Positions 42,781-53,561 of a stretch of DNA of 64,000 bases are shown piece by piece; within the stretch, counting starts at the first letter, position 1, and every line of letters starts with the position of its first letter. The position numbers and the translations under genes were made by a program. The stretch spans positions 32,118 through 96,117 of the forward strand of contig JAHBMJ010000798.1 of the NCBI GenBank assembly GCA_018398765.1. Reading direction: 5' to 3'. Under the pieces are notes generated by a model that saw only the letters and a list, made by a program, of their open reading frames with translations, made no database searches and had not been told where the DNA came from. Origin of the DNA: Chromera velia (Eukaryota > Sar > Chromeraceae).

Positions 42781-42980
42781 TAATATAGACAGATACATGC
42801 ATTTGATGAGCCGGGTGAATTTGTTCTTATATATGCATATAAGTCTGAGAGAAATCTCTTTACTGTCTCTCCGCTCCTGTTAAAATAATTGTTTGTCTGA
42901 TTCATGCAGTCTGAATGAAATCAATCATTCATGCATGCGTGAAAATTAATCGGAAAAAGCTCCTCTAAAATCGGATAAAA
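40348..42980. other. Intergenic, no gene seen
   Basis: CT-rich run after the CLC stop (40378-40440), then AT-rich from 41280. GGATA repeats at 41465-41480, TTAGGTTAGGTTAG at 41812-41827 and (TA)n at 42705-42778. Many CTAG words. No open frame with coding character and no RNA gene recognised. Confidence 0.6.
42705..42778. repeat. TA dinucleotide microsatellite
   Basis: Two (TA)n blocks separated by TGAATTA. Confidence 0.95.
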
Positions 42981-43060
42981 TCGGAGACGCGCGTCGCGCG
43001 CGAATCAGCTATATCAGCGGCTAAGGCGCGCGCGGCCCGCGCGCCTCCTTTATAGATGCA
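42981..43060. promoter_or_regulatory. GC-rich palindromic island with TATA-like box
   Basis: ACGCGCGTCGCGCGCG, then AGGCGCGCGCGGCCCGCGCG, followed by CTTTATAG at 43048-43055. It precedes the LRR gene whose first ATG is at 43467, which would leave a 5' leader of nearly 400 bases. Confidence 0.5.
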
Positions 43061-43466
43061 CTGAGTGACGCTGCCGGGCCGTCTCCACTTTAGAATATTT
43101 TCGATTCAATTTGTTCTCCGGGAACCTCGGAGATTCTCCGAGGAACTTTTCCGAATCACGTGCCAGAGCAGGAATGGCAGCTGGCGTTACGAGAAACCTG
43201 GAAGGCGGGTGCTTCTAATCGAGTTGCGTGCATTATCAGCTAGACTGACTTATTCGACTTTGAGAGTGTCTTCAAGGAACTGTAGACTTCATCAGTCTGA
43301 GACTGACTAAAGCTTCAGGAAGAGACCTTTGGTGTCATCTGAGCTTTGTTTCCTCGTCTGATGAAAATTGACTGTGGTCATCATTCAGAGTAATCAATCG
43401 AGTTTAAGTTTCTTCAACTGTGAGGACCGCTGCGTCGTCTGCTTTCGGGAAGTTCCAGAGGCCGAA

Positions 43467-44486
43467 ATGGACTCTGCCAAACAAGGTACGTAGCATCAGG
43501 AAGAAAAGATCTCCCAGTCCTCCTACTTCGATGTAGTCTTTCAGAACGTGACCTTTTTTTCTTCCTGATGCATCAAAAATGTACCTGCAGAGAGCCAGGC
43601 CCCGCCTTCGGCGACAGTTGGCGTCACTGGGTCAGAGTCGGACACGACAGAGTCGGACACGATTTTCAACGTTCTGTTGAAGAATGAAGTACCGACATCC
43701 GAGGTCGGCCTTTTTCTCTTCAGGATCGCGACGTGGTTTCGCACACGTCCTTCTTCTTACTACGTTTTGCCGCGCGGCCTGAATCTGATTGACCAGGGAG
43801 TTCAAATGCCGACTCCCCTCTGCCCTCTGCCCTTTCTCTTTAATTTCAGTACTCTCGTGCCGTCTCTGTTGTGCTTTTGAGGGTTTTCCCCGTCCGCTTG
43901 GCGGCTCCCTGCTGCAGGTGGTATCGGACATGAGCTCGAGCCGAGATTGCTTTAGCACGGCGTGGCTCTGTCTGTCGGCAATGTTCAAGGTGAGCAGGGC
44001 TGGTAGATTCAATGTGGAAGAGATATGATCAGAGCGGGCCGAATATTTTACAAGAACAGGAATTTTCTTCCTCGGAAAAAAGTAGTTCCTTTCGACACAT
44101 GGTCGTCTTCACTCACACAGCCATTCCCTTTGGTTGAGGTTCCTGGCAGACTCTGCGTTCTCCGCTGGGTTGCACCGAAAATGGAAGTCTGCATGGCCCT
44201 TGCTGTAGATTTTGTCGGTATTTCCAAAGGGGGCAATCGGCTGCTGATAGGGTTGTCGAAGTGGATGTCTGAGTTTCATTCAGTGTCTGAGTAATTAGAG
44301 AGGGCCGTCCGGGCAGCTTCTTTGCTTCCTTCCGTGTTTCTGTCGGCTGATATTCCAGTCTTTCTTCCCGCCTGCTTGCTTGTCTCTTCCTTCCTTCCTT
44401 CCTTCCTTCCTTCCTTCCGTCGTTCCTTCCTTCCCTCCTTTCCTTCCTTCCCTCCTTCCTTCCTTCCTTCCTTCCTTCCTTCCTTC

Positions 44487-44537
<51 letters not shown>

Positions 44538-44625
44538 TTCTTTCTTTCTTTCTTTCTTTCTTTTCTTTCTTTCTTTCTTTTCTTTCTTTCTTTCTTTTCT
44601 TTCTTTCTTTCTTTCTTTCTGCTTG

Positions 44626-44690
<65 letters not shown>

Positions 44691-46275
44691 GTCGGGTCCT
44701 TTTTCCGTGCATGCAGCGAAAAATTGCAGATGGACAATTCCGGAGGCTCGACGTCTCAGGTCAGGGCTGGAAAGGGAAGAGGAAGGGCAGGGGGTGGGTG
44801 CCACTGGGGGGCTTCTGATGACTAGGTGGCAGATTAAATTGCTCACCAACTCACCGCCTCGGCCACTCTCTTGATATTCGATTCATCGGGGGGGGGGCTT
44901 CGTTTGTCTGTGTGGATTTCCTTTGCATTGGCTGGATGGGTGGACGTGACCTTTGTGTCTGCACTTATTGGTGAGGTTTCCCTTTCCAGTGCAGTTAAGC
45001 ATTTGTCTTCTCCTCTCTCTCCCGAGAAGGCCGGGCTTCCGCCTTCCTTCCAGAAACAAAAAAAATGTAGTTCTACGTGTGCCCCTTGCCTCCTCTTCTC
45101 GTATGCAGGGTGTAACCTCTCTGCCAGGAAAAACTACCTCCTGCTCGACTCCCTTCCCGACTCCGTGACGGACCTGAAACTCGGTGGGCCTTCCCCCTCC
45201 TTCCATTCATGCCTTCGAGTCTGTCTGGCTGTCTTTGAGGCCCCCTGTCTGTCTTTCTATCTGTAACTGTCTGTCTGTGCATGAAAAGAGGGAGGGAAAA
45301 GGAAGAAACATACTGTCTGTGTGAGTGAATGAATGAATGAATGTATGTATGCATGTGTGTGTGTATGTCCGTCTTGCGTGTATGTCAGTCAGCCAGTCAG
45401 TCCAGTCAGTCAATCAAGAGACGGTCTGGTTATCCTGCTTGCGGGTCCGTCTCCCTCTGTGATTGTGAGAAAAGACAAATCAGACCGATGGAGCCTCTCT
45501 TTAGCGTCTCGACTGTCGATCTTTTCATTCCTTTCTTGCTTCCTTCCTTCCCTCCTTTCCTCCTTCCTTCCTTCCCTCCTTCCCTTCCTTCCTTCCTTCC
45601 TTCCTTCCTTCTTGTCTTCCCCCTCCAACAGGTCCCTCTGCGGTGAAGGGGGCAGCCCTTCCTCTCGTCCGTCACTTCTTGGAGAGCCTGAGCGTGACTG
45701 AGGAAGATGCCGGAGAGGGAGAGAGGATGGAGGAGCAAGAGGGGGAGTCGGAGGATTCCTCAGATGAGTCAGATGGAGGGGAGGAGAGCGAGGGGGTGCC
45801 CGTCTCTCTGTCTCTGTCGCGGGTTCGTCTGAAGAGTTTGAGCTTCTCCGGTCAGTCAGTCTGTGGACGAGTGGCTGTACGCAGGGGAACTTCTTGCAAC
45901 TCTCTTTCTCTTCTTTTCCCTTTTCCCTTTCTCTCCCTGGATTTGCTCTTGTAGGAAAGCGTTCGTCATTCTTTTCCTCTGCTCGTTGTTTCTGTGCTCT
46001 CAACATGTTAATATAAGAAAAGAACGAGCAACCACTTACGAATGAAATCACACGACTGTGTGATCCTTCTCTGCAGACGGCAGTGTTGGGCCTGCAGAGG
46101 GCCCTGTGGTCTTTGGTTCCCTGCCTGGGTCTCTGGAGGTCCTCAATCTGGAAGGTCAGATGCATGAACACATAGACAGACAGACAGGCAGACAGACAGA
46201 CAGACAGTTTGATTGTAGTACTACGCTTTCCTTTTCCCGTCTCCTTTTTTTCGAGTACAGATCGATAGACAGATG

Positions 46276-46307
<32 letters not shown>

Positions 46308-48493
46308 CAGACAGAAAGCGAGAGAAAGCATTGACTGGAAGGAATAGAAAGAGGGGAGAGGAATTTCTTCAGAAACTCTTACTTCCCCGCCCATCGCTTT
46401 CCCTGATCGTTCTGAAGAAGACAGACAGTTATTCCCTCCTCTTCTTACCCTGCACTTCCAATGTTGCAGGCAACGAGTTAGGCGCTGCCTTTGTCGCGCT
46501 GGCGAGAGCAATGCGCATAGGCAAATCCTCTGCTCTCGTGTCTCTGAATTTGTCGAGGACTGGAATGACCGATGAGAACATGAGAACATTGTCGAACGGA
46601 CTCAGCGCCGCCAAGCCTCTCAAGATTGAAAGGCTTTTCCTTGGGGGGAACCATTTTAGGTCAGGAATGTTCCTGACTTCCTTCATTGGGAAGGAGACCC
46701 TCCCTCATTTGAAGAGTCTCTGTTTCGCTGACTGCCGTCTCGCCCCTGCGTTTCTGCGGGCGTTTGCGGATCTGATAGGTTCTGGTGGGCTCACTTCACT
46801 CGAAAGTTTGGTACTTAAAGGAGTAAGCTTTGGGAGGGGGGGAGAGGGTGCGCGTTTTGCAGACTGTCTGAAATCTTCGTTCCTTCCTGCGTTGAAGAGA
46901 TTGAATCTGAATGGGTGCATGATGGGCACGAGTGGGGAAGAAAAGTTGATCATTGCATTGGGGGCAGAGGGGGAGAGACCTCCAGATCTGGAGAGTGTGC
47001 AGCTCCCACAGCTGCACTTGCGAGGAGAGAACACAAGTTTCGCCCAGATACTAGGAGAGGGGAGACTTCCGTCCATCACCCAAAAAATCCTCCATCTGTC
47101 TCTTGAACCTGTTCCCGCCGTTGCGTTTTTCACAGCTCTGGGGGACAGCACAAAGCCCCCCCCGTGGGAATGCTTGCACCTGTCCCTGAAAGAAAGACAG
47201 GGAGCTTTTGGGGAATCAGACAGCCATGTCCTGGTCGCACTGGCAAATGCAGTGCGGGCTGGGCGGATGGGTGCTCTATTTGGTTTGGACCCCAGTGACT
47301 TGAGGAGCAAAATAGGGGGGTCGGATGACGAAGAGTCAGAGAATGAGAATGGGGGTGAGGCAGGGGGAGAAGGTGGGATTGCTTTGTTGAGAGCCTTACG
47401 ATTCTTTGAGGTTCCAATGCTGTCTCAGTTGAATTTATCTGAACAGGACTTGGGTGATCGTGAGATGGGGTTGATAGGGGAAGCAGTGAAAGCAGGCAAT
47501 TGTCCGTCTCTGTCAGTTCTCGACTTGTCATACAATTCATTCGGCCGTGATGGCATGAAGGCTCTCATGGAAGGCATTCGAGATGCCAGTCAGGGCTTGC
47601 CTCTTCTTGAGCGTCTCGATCTCAGTCACACGAAAGCAGGGTTGGGGTTTGATTTCCTGTCCGGCACACTCAGTGCGGGCAAACTGCCTGCCTTGAAAAG
47701 CCTTCTCCTCAAATATGTCCTCGTGGACAGTGAGTACATGCAGAGACTCGCTGAGGCAGTCAGGGGAGGACACCTGTCTGAGCTTCGCACTCTCAACCTG
47801 TCACACCCGGGCCTCTATCGCCCTCCTCGATATAGTTACCCCCTGAGGTTCCCTGCCTCAACGAACCTCAATGCTCTGTTTGAGGCCGTGTGTGAGTCCG
47901 AGAAGGGCCTGCCTCTCCTTGAAAACTTCGCCTTTGCAGGCCACAGGCACCTCTCTGCTGCTGCCTTCTGCAAAGCTGTAGAACAGAAGAAGATTCCAAA
48001 GTTGAGAGACCTCGACTTTTTCGGTTGTGGTTTGAGGAACGATTTTGTGATTGCTCTCTCGGATGCACTGAAAGTCTCCGAGCTCCCTGATTTGACCAAA
48101 TTGAACGTGTCCTCTAACCGCATTCGACAGACCGGTCTGTCTGTTTTCTTCGCATCCATCCGACCCGAGTCGTTACCGAACCTTGAAACCTTCCTTCTCC
48201 AAAAGAACTGGGGCAGTGGGAGGACGATAAAGAGGTTGATGGAAAATGCCAAAGCAGAGGGGAAGCTGCCGTCCCTCGTGCACGGCATAGCAGAGGAGGG
48301 AGGTCGTGAGGTTATGAGAGATTCAGACTTTGAGTCAAAGGACTCGTCAGACAGTGAAGTGTCTGCTAGTTATAATTTTAGATACTTCGAGGAGGACGAA
48401 GGCGACTCAGACAGTGAAGCGTCTGATAGATCCTCCGAGGAGGATGGGGATGATTCCGATGAGGAAGACTCTGACAAAGAAGATTTGGAGTAG
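43467..48493 (+). CDS. Leucine-rich-repeat (RNI-like) protein, 875 aa
   Basis: Eight exons: 43467-43485, 43591-43688, 43918-43989, 44717-44759, 45109-45183, 45632-45850, 46077-46154, 46470-48493; sum 2,628 nt, one open frame. The start MDSAKQ is split after 19 nt. LRRs of the ribonuclease-inhibitor type follow: FRRLDVSGCNLSARK, TDLKL, RLKSLSFS, SLEVLNLEGNELGAAF, SALVSLNLSRTGMTDENM, SLSVLDLSYNSFGRDGM, LERLDLSHTKAG, LRDLDFFGCGLRND, LTKLNVSSNRIRQTG. An acidic insert (residues about 135-165) and a very acidic Ser/Asp/Glu C-terminus (EDEGDSDSEASD... to EDLE) flank the repeats. Probable role: protein-protein scaffold; no enzymatic, membrane or signal segment seen. Introns 4, 5, 6 and 7 fall in phase 1 at the same LRR position. 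Confidence 0.85.
44387..44688 (+). repeat. Compound CCTT/CTTT/TGCC/TCTG microsatellite
   Basis: Pyrimidine-rich compound repeat of about 300 bases in intron 3 of the LRR gene, ending close to the ATGCAG acceptor at 44711-44716. Confidence 0.95.
45537..45612 (+). repeat. CCTT microsatellite in LRR intron 5
   Basis: (TTCC)n tract just upstream of the CAACAG acceptor at 45626-45631; it acts as the polypyrimidine tract. Confidence 0.9.
46171..46315 (+). repeat. CAGA microsatellites in LRR intron 7
   Basis: Two (CAGA)n tracts (46171-46207 and 46262-46315). This is the reverse of the usual orientation: here the sense strand is the purine-rich strand. Confidence 0.9.
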
Positions 48494-48599
48494 AGCGGCT
48501 AGTGGTTGGGACAGCGAACAATAAATCGTTTTGGCAGAATTCAGTAGTTCATTTAAAAGTCTATCATACTGACTATCTAACTGTCTATATGATGACTAG

Positions 48600-51072
48600 A
48601 AATATAACTGGCAATGGTGTAGGAAGTCCAAAAGCGAGGGAAACAGGGGAGTAAAACTGTCTGCTGATTCATTCTCTCAATTCTGGGCCCGTGTGTTTAA
48701 GGGAGACGGACTCCCTCCCGCCCCTACTGGCCTTGTATTCCCCCTTCCTTCGTCTCCCGCTTTTTCTCTACACATGATAGAAGAAACCCTGAAAAGAATG
48801 GACGTGAATAAAGCTGCCGGTCTTGATGGTATCGCCCTTGAACATCTCGCTCTTTACTTCAAACACTTAACCCTTTCTCGCTTTCTCCTCTTTACCTTCT
48901 TTAATTTGTTTCATTCTAAGACTTTTTGCTTTTGGCCGAGTAGATGGAATGTCCTGAGGATTGCTCCCGTACTGAAGGGTCCCGCTTCCGGTGACTGTAA
49001 TGAATGGAGGCCCATCCATATTATTGGTCTCCTGGGTAAGGTTTTTACTCTTCGTATGGACGTCTGCCTTCGTAAAGAGACAAAGATCGATGAGAGATAG
49101 TTAGGCTTCAGGAGGGGCGTGGGGACACGGGAAACATTCGCGTCCCTTTCTTCTCTCATTGTTCAGTCTAAGCACAAAAGGAAGCCCCTCATCGCAGCGT
49201 TCGTAGACTTCTCTAAAGCCTTTAATACAGTGCCCAGAAAGAAAATGTTAGGAAGACTTAAGGACGAAGGGGTCAGCCTGGCTCAGGCAGACATCTATAT
49301 GATTCATTCCATGTACTGTAATGTCACAGCAAGGGTTGATGGGGGAGACAAGTGCTTGTCGGAGTGAGCGAGCGTAAAACAGGGTGATCCTTTTTCTCTT
49401 CTTCTGTTTCTTCTGTTTATAAATAATTTGTTCAAAGCCCTCAGCTCTGAGAACCAACAGCCGGATGGTAATGAAGGAAAGAGCGCTTTGGAACCTGTTG
49501 AGCTTTCCAAAGCTCTGATAGAGAGCATTGGATACGCTGATAACCTTATATTCTTTGCCCATAGTGCTGCAGGATTCGCTGCAGACTTGCAGAAGAGACT
49601 CCGGCGCCTCGAGGTATACTGCAATAAGCATGGTCTCACGGTAAACTTGAAAAAAACAAAAATTCTTCGACTATCTTCCTCTGATCTTCTCATTGAGCCC
49701 GCTTCCCCTTTTGTTTTCAATGGAAGGCCAGTTAAACATGTTGATAAATATAAATATCTCGGCAACTGGATCTTTGAGGGAGAGGATCTATCTAAAACTA
49801 TGAAAACAAGAATTGAGTCGGCAGAGAGGGCTCTGAGAGGTATATTTGAGACTGTTTCTTCAATTAGTTTTGTTTCTCCCTTTTCTCAAATTCAACTGTT
49901 TAAAGCCCTTTGGGTGCCCGTTGTAATGTTTGGTCTTGAAGCCCTCCCTCTCAGGCAGTCAGATGTCCAATGTCTTGATACATTGCAATTACGTTTTATT
50001 TGTTGATCATTTAGTTTGTCTCATGACTCTTTTATTTCTCTTTCTCTTTACTCTTTTGGTTTAGAACCCTTTGGTTGTCTGCTTATAAAACAAGTAGCCA
50101 GCTTCTTTTAGATTCTCAAATCTATAGAACGCGCATTACCTACAGCCGTATGGCAGGCCTGCATCACTGGTTCTTGTGCTCCCTTTGTCTCCTCCACCAA
50201 GCGTCTGGCTGCCCCTTGACGGTTCTCTCCTGGCAGACACAGATGAGCCATGCCAAGAAAAGCCAAAAAAGAAAGGAAAATTCAAACGGAAAGAGGCGTG
50301 TTACAAGATCAAGACGAATCAATGGCTTGGTGAATGGGCCAGAAGACAGGAAAACAGCAAGAATAGAGACAGAATCTTTCATCCTCATGCTATTCTCACT
50401 GATTTTCAAAGAGAGAACCCCTCCAGACAGAGGCTCTTCATGCTCCTTCTTACCAAAAGGAAATGGCAGTCACGTCTATCAGACACAGGAAACGATCTGC
50501 ATATACGCTCGCTGTCTCCTTGTCTTTTTAAATCCTCTGCAAACATCCGCCCTCTCCTGAAACTTAAGCGATGATGGGTAGTTATGTGCAGCGGGGGGAG
50601 CTAGAGAAGACCTGCTTGGCTTGCTCTGGCAGAAAAGTTTGTGATGAGATCCACCTGCTCACGGAAATTGATGGAATGTATGGGCACAGAGAGGGAGAGA
50701 CGGAAGCTTAACAAAATCATCAGCAGAATAAACTTTGACAAAGCGCGCGTTCATTGAGAAACAGGTGGAAATTGCACAATGGGTGGCAGCTTCAGCTGGT
50801 AGAGAAATGGGGGAGAGTGAAAAGAAAGTCCGAGAGTTGATCGCTCTTATATCTTCATTCCAGCCTCTGGGAGGTATGAAGGTGGTTGAGGAGTGTATAG
50901 CCAAATTGGCGTGAGTTCGTATTGTCAACTTGTCGTGTGTGAATGGGTTATGCAATGCGCTAGATTAACAAACCAACATTGCATGTCATGCCCCGTAGTT
51001 GGCCAGAGCCTAAGTGGTGGCTTACCAGCTTTAACCACTTCAATTCAATTCAATTCATTTCAATTCAATTCA
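48600..51072 (+). mobile_element. 5'-truncated, decayed LINE (reverse transcriptase remnant)
   Basis: Reverse-transcriptase blocks in order: DVNKAAGLDGIALEHL near 48805, WRPIHIIGLLGKVF near 49010, LIAAFVDFSKAFNTVPRK near 49190, IGYADNLIFF near 49527, and KHVDKYKYLGNWIF near 49735. These fit non-LTR elements. The catalytic YADD box reads YADN. The frame is broken by TAG at 49098, TGA at 49365 and further changes before 49430. No endonuclease domain lies upstream: only about 100 bases separate it from the LRR gene stop. After the coding remains, a 3' segment ends in (CAATT)n at about 51037-51072, a plausible LINE tail. Confidence 0.8.
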
Positions 51073-51176
51073 TGCATTTATCACTAATCATCACTGTCTA
51101 GAATTACTATAGTATTAGTACGTACTATAGTATGTACACTTAAAAATGTGGAGTGATATATAGTGATTTAATTGGT

Positions 51177-51520
51177 GCGTTAGGTCTAGGCGTGATCTGT
51201 AGATATATATATCTTTAGATATATTTTTTATAACCCAGAATATAATATATGTACAAGAAAAAATATATAGAAAAAATATATGAGGTAAGACTTACTTACT
51301 TACTTACCCACAATTAAGTAAGTAAAGTAAGGTAAGACTATGTTAATGAAAAATTTCTTCAAGAATTAAAGGTTCTTTGGTGAACCAATGAAGTGAAAAG
51401 TTGTTTATATATTGAAGAAGTGATATAGATATATTAGATATATATATAAATATATTTTTAAGATTGAAAACATAATATAAAAATATATATACAGATCACG
51501 CCTGCCACTAGGTAAAGCGC
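51177..51520. mobile_element. AT-rich hairpin MITE-like element
   Basis: GGCGTGATCTGTAGATATAT at 51188-51207 is matched in inverse orientation by ATATATATACAGATCACGCC at 51483-51502, with further partial pairing outside. The interior is almost pure A/T with TTAC/TACT repeats. No ORF. It could be a non-autonomous transposon. Confidence 0.4.
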
Positions 51521-51826
51521 TGTCGCATGTATCTGACAGTAAAAAATGGATGGGGACTCGGAAAGGCTTTATATAGCAAATAATAGCAAAGTTAATTATG
51601 GTACAAAAAGGTCCAGAAAAAGGTAAGAGCTAGCTATAAGGTGAAAGGGCTATATATAAGGGCAAAATTACAGATTGTTCACCTACGAGGCTTAGAGCAC
51701 AACCAGGAATACAACTAGCCAGACAAGCATCCAGCGCTTGCATCCACAGCCTCCTAGACAGCCTCGTTCACAAGCGCGGTCAATTGTTTACCAATCAATG
51801 GCTATCAGACAGGTCACTGATGAACG
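51521..51826. other. Short intergenic stretch
   Basis: Separates the AT-rich element from the 3' end of the large minus-strand LRR gene. No feature seen. Confidence 0.5.
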
Positions 51827-53522
51827 TCAGTACATCTCAATTTCTTCTTCTTCGCAGTGTCCTGCCCTGCCCCCCCCAGAGAGCTTCTCCAGCCCCAGAA
51901 GGCGCTGTTCCTCCTCGAAGACTCGGGCTGCCTGCATCTCTTCGGGACTCTGCGAGGGGAACGGGGGAAGAAGGAAAAAGAATGAAGAGCCCGTGACGTG
52001 AAGAACATACCGCGACGGAGAGGAGATATGCATGGACTCAAAAGCAACGTCGAGGAGGACTTTCGCATGCCTTTGTAAAACAGGGAAGGTAGAGGCGGGA
52101 GGGAAGCGAAAGGTCACTGAAGCGAAGAGAAACAGCAAGCGCAGAGAGCGAAAGCGATGACGAACTAAGATAAGCAACGGGACATGAACTGAGCGAATCA
52201 AAAAAGAAATAGAAGGAAAAAGGAAAATGAAAAAAGCGTGCCGACGGACTGCGAAGAAAGAGAAATCCCTCGAGACGATAACCAGACGAGCGTTATGGAA
52301 TCCCCTGCCTCCTTCCCGTCTCCGTCTCGCCTCTCCTCCACTCTCTGTGACCTCCACTCTTTCTCTTCTGAGATTGCCCAGCTGATTCTGCTGTTGTGTC
52401 GCCTGGAGCTGGAGCATTCCCGACAGACAGTCCAGGATCAGCGCGCACACCCCCTTGCCCCCCACACACGAAGAGACGTCCAGCATGCGGAGTCGACACA
52501 ATGGACGGGAAGCAGCCTGCATCGGTCGGTCAATGAGATGTTCACGCAGTTCAAAAGAAAGGTACAGTTTTGAAGGGGTAGGAAATAGGAAATCGGGCAG
52601 AGAGTAAGTGAGAGTAGCGAAAAAAAAGGAGGGACATGACCGGAGCAGCGAGCGAGGAAAGAGAGGGAGCAACCCAAAAGCCAGGAAAAAACAAGAAAAG
52701 AACCAGGGAGTAAAGAAAAAGTCAAGGAACGAAAGCAACACCACCCATCCCACCCACCTGTAGGAGAGACGCAAGACCCCTCAGACCCAAAACGTTATCA
52801 GACACGTTCAGAGACGTCAACGGAAAGAAGGGACTCTCGACCATTCGACCCAACAAGAACCCGCTCGGGTGCTCGAGCCCACACGCCCTCACGGACAATT
52901 CACACAAGGAAAGAGGGGGAACGGCCTCTCTGTCTGCGCCGTCCAATCGACCTCCCTGTACAGCACCCCCACTCTCTGCCCTTCGAGTCCGAATTCTGGT
53001 CACGCTCAACACCCTCGCCCCCCCCCTGTCTCGAGTACCCCTGTCCACAGTCACAGAATCAAAAGCCCCACATGCACCGTTCCGTGAAGACGTCATCTCC
53101 GTCTCCTCTACTGCTGCTGCGGTCCTTCTTTGCCGTCTCCCTTCTCGCACAGAGGAGGCCGAGCTGAAGGTGGTCGCCAGAGAGACCGCGGCCTGAACGA
53201 ACACCCGAAAATCATGGACAAGGAGAGAAAGAGGCAACAAAAGGGACTGTATACACATCTTTTTGAGAAGGCCGGCCTCTTTTCATCAGCTGCACTTGTT
53301 CGTTTGGTTTTTCAACACGACAAGACATGCCCAGCATCATATAGAACACGGGAACGGATGTGAACCGAAAGGCAGCTACAAGTAGATCAGGAATTGAGGC
53401 AGAAAGCCATACGACATTTTCCGCCACTTCCATTTTCTCTGTGAACATACAAGCACACGGGCAGGCAGGCAATCAAACAGAAACCAACTGAAAATCAGGA
53501 AACTGCACCAGAGTTAAGGAAT

Positions 53523-53561
<39 letters not shown>

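Noticed and set aside
44113-44849. KERKKERK minus-strand ORFs
   Set aside because: Antisense translation of the CTTT/CCTT microsatellite in LRR intron 3.
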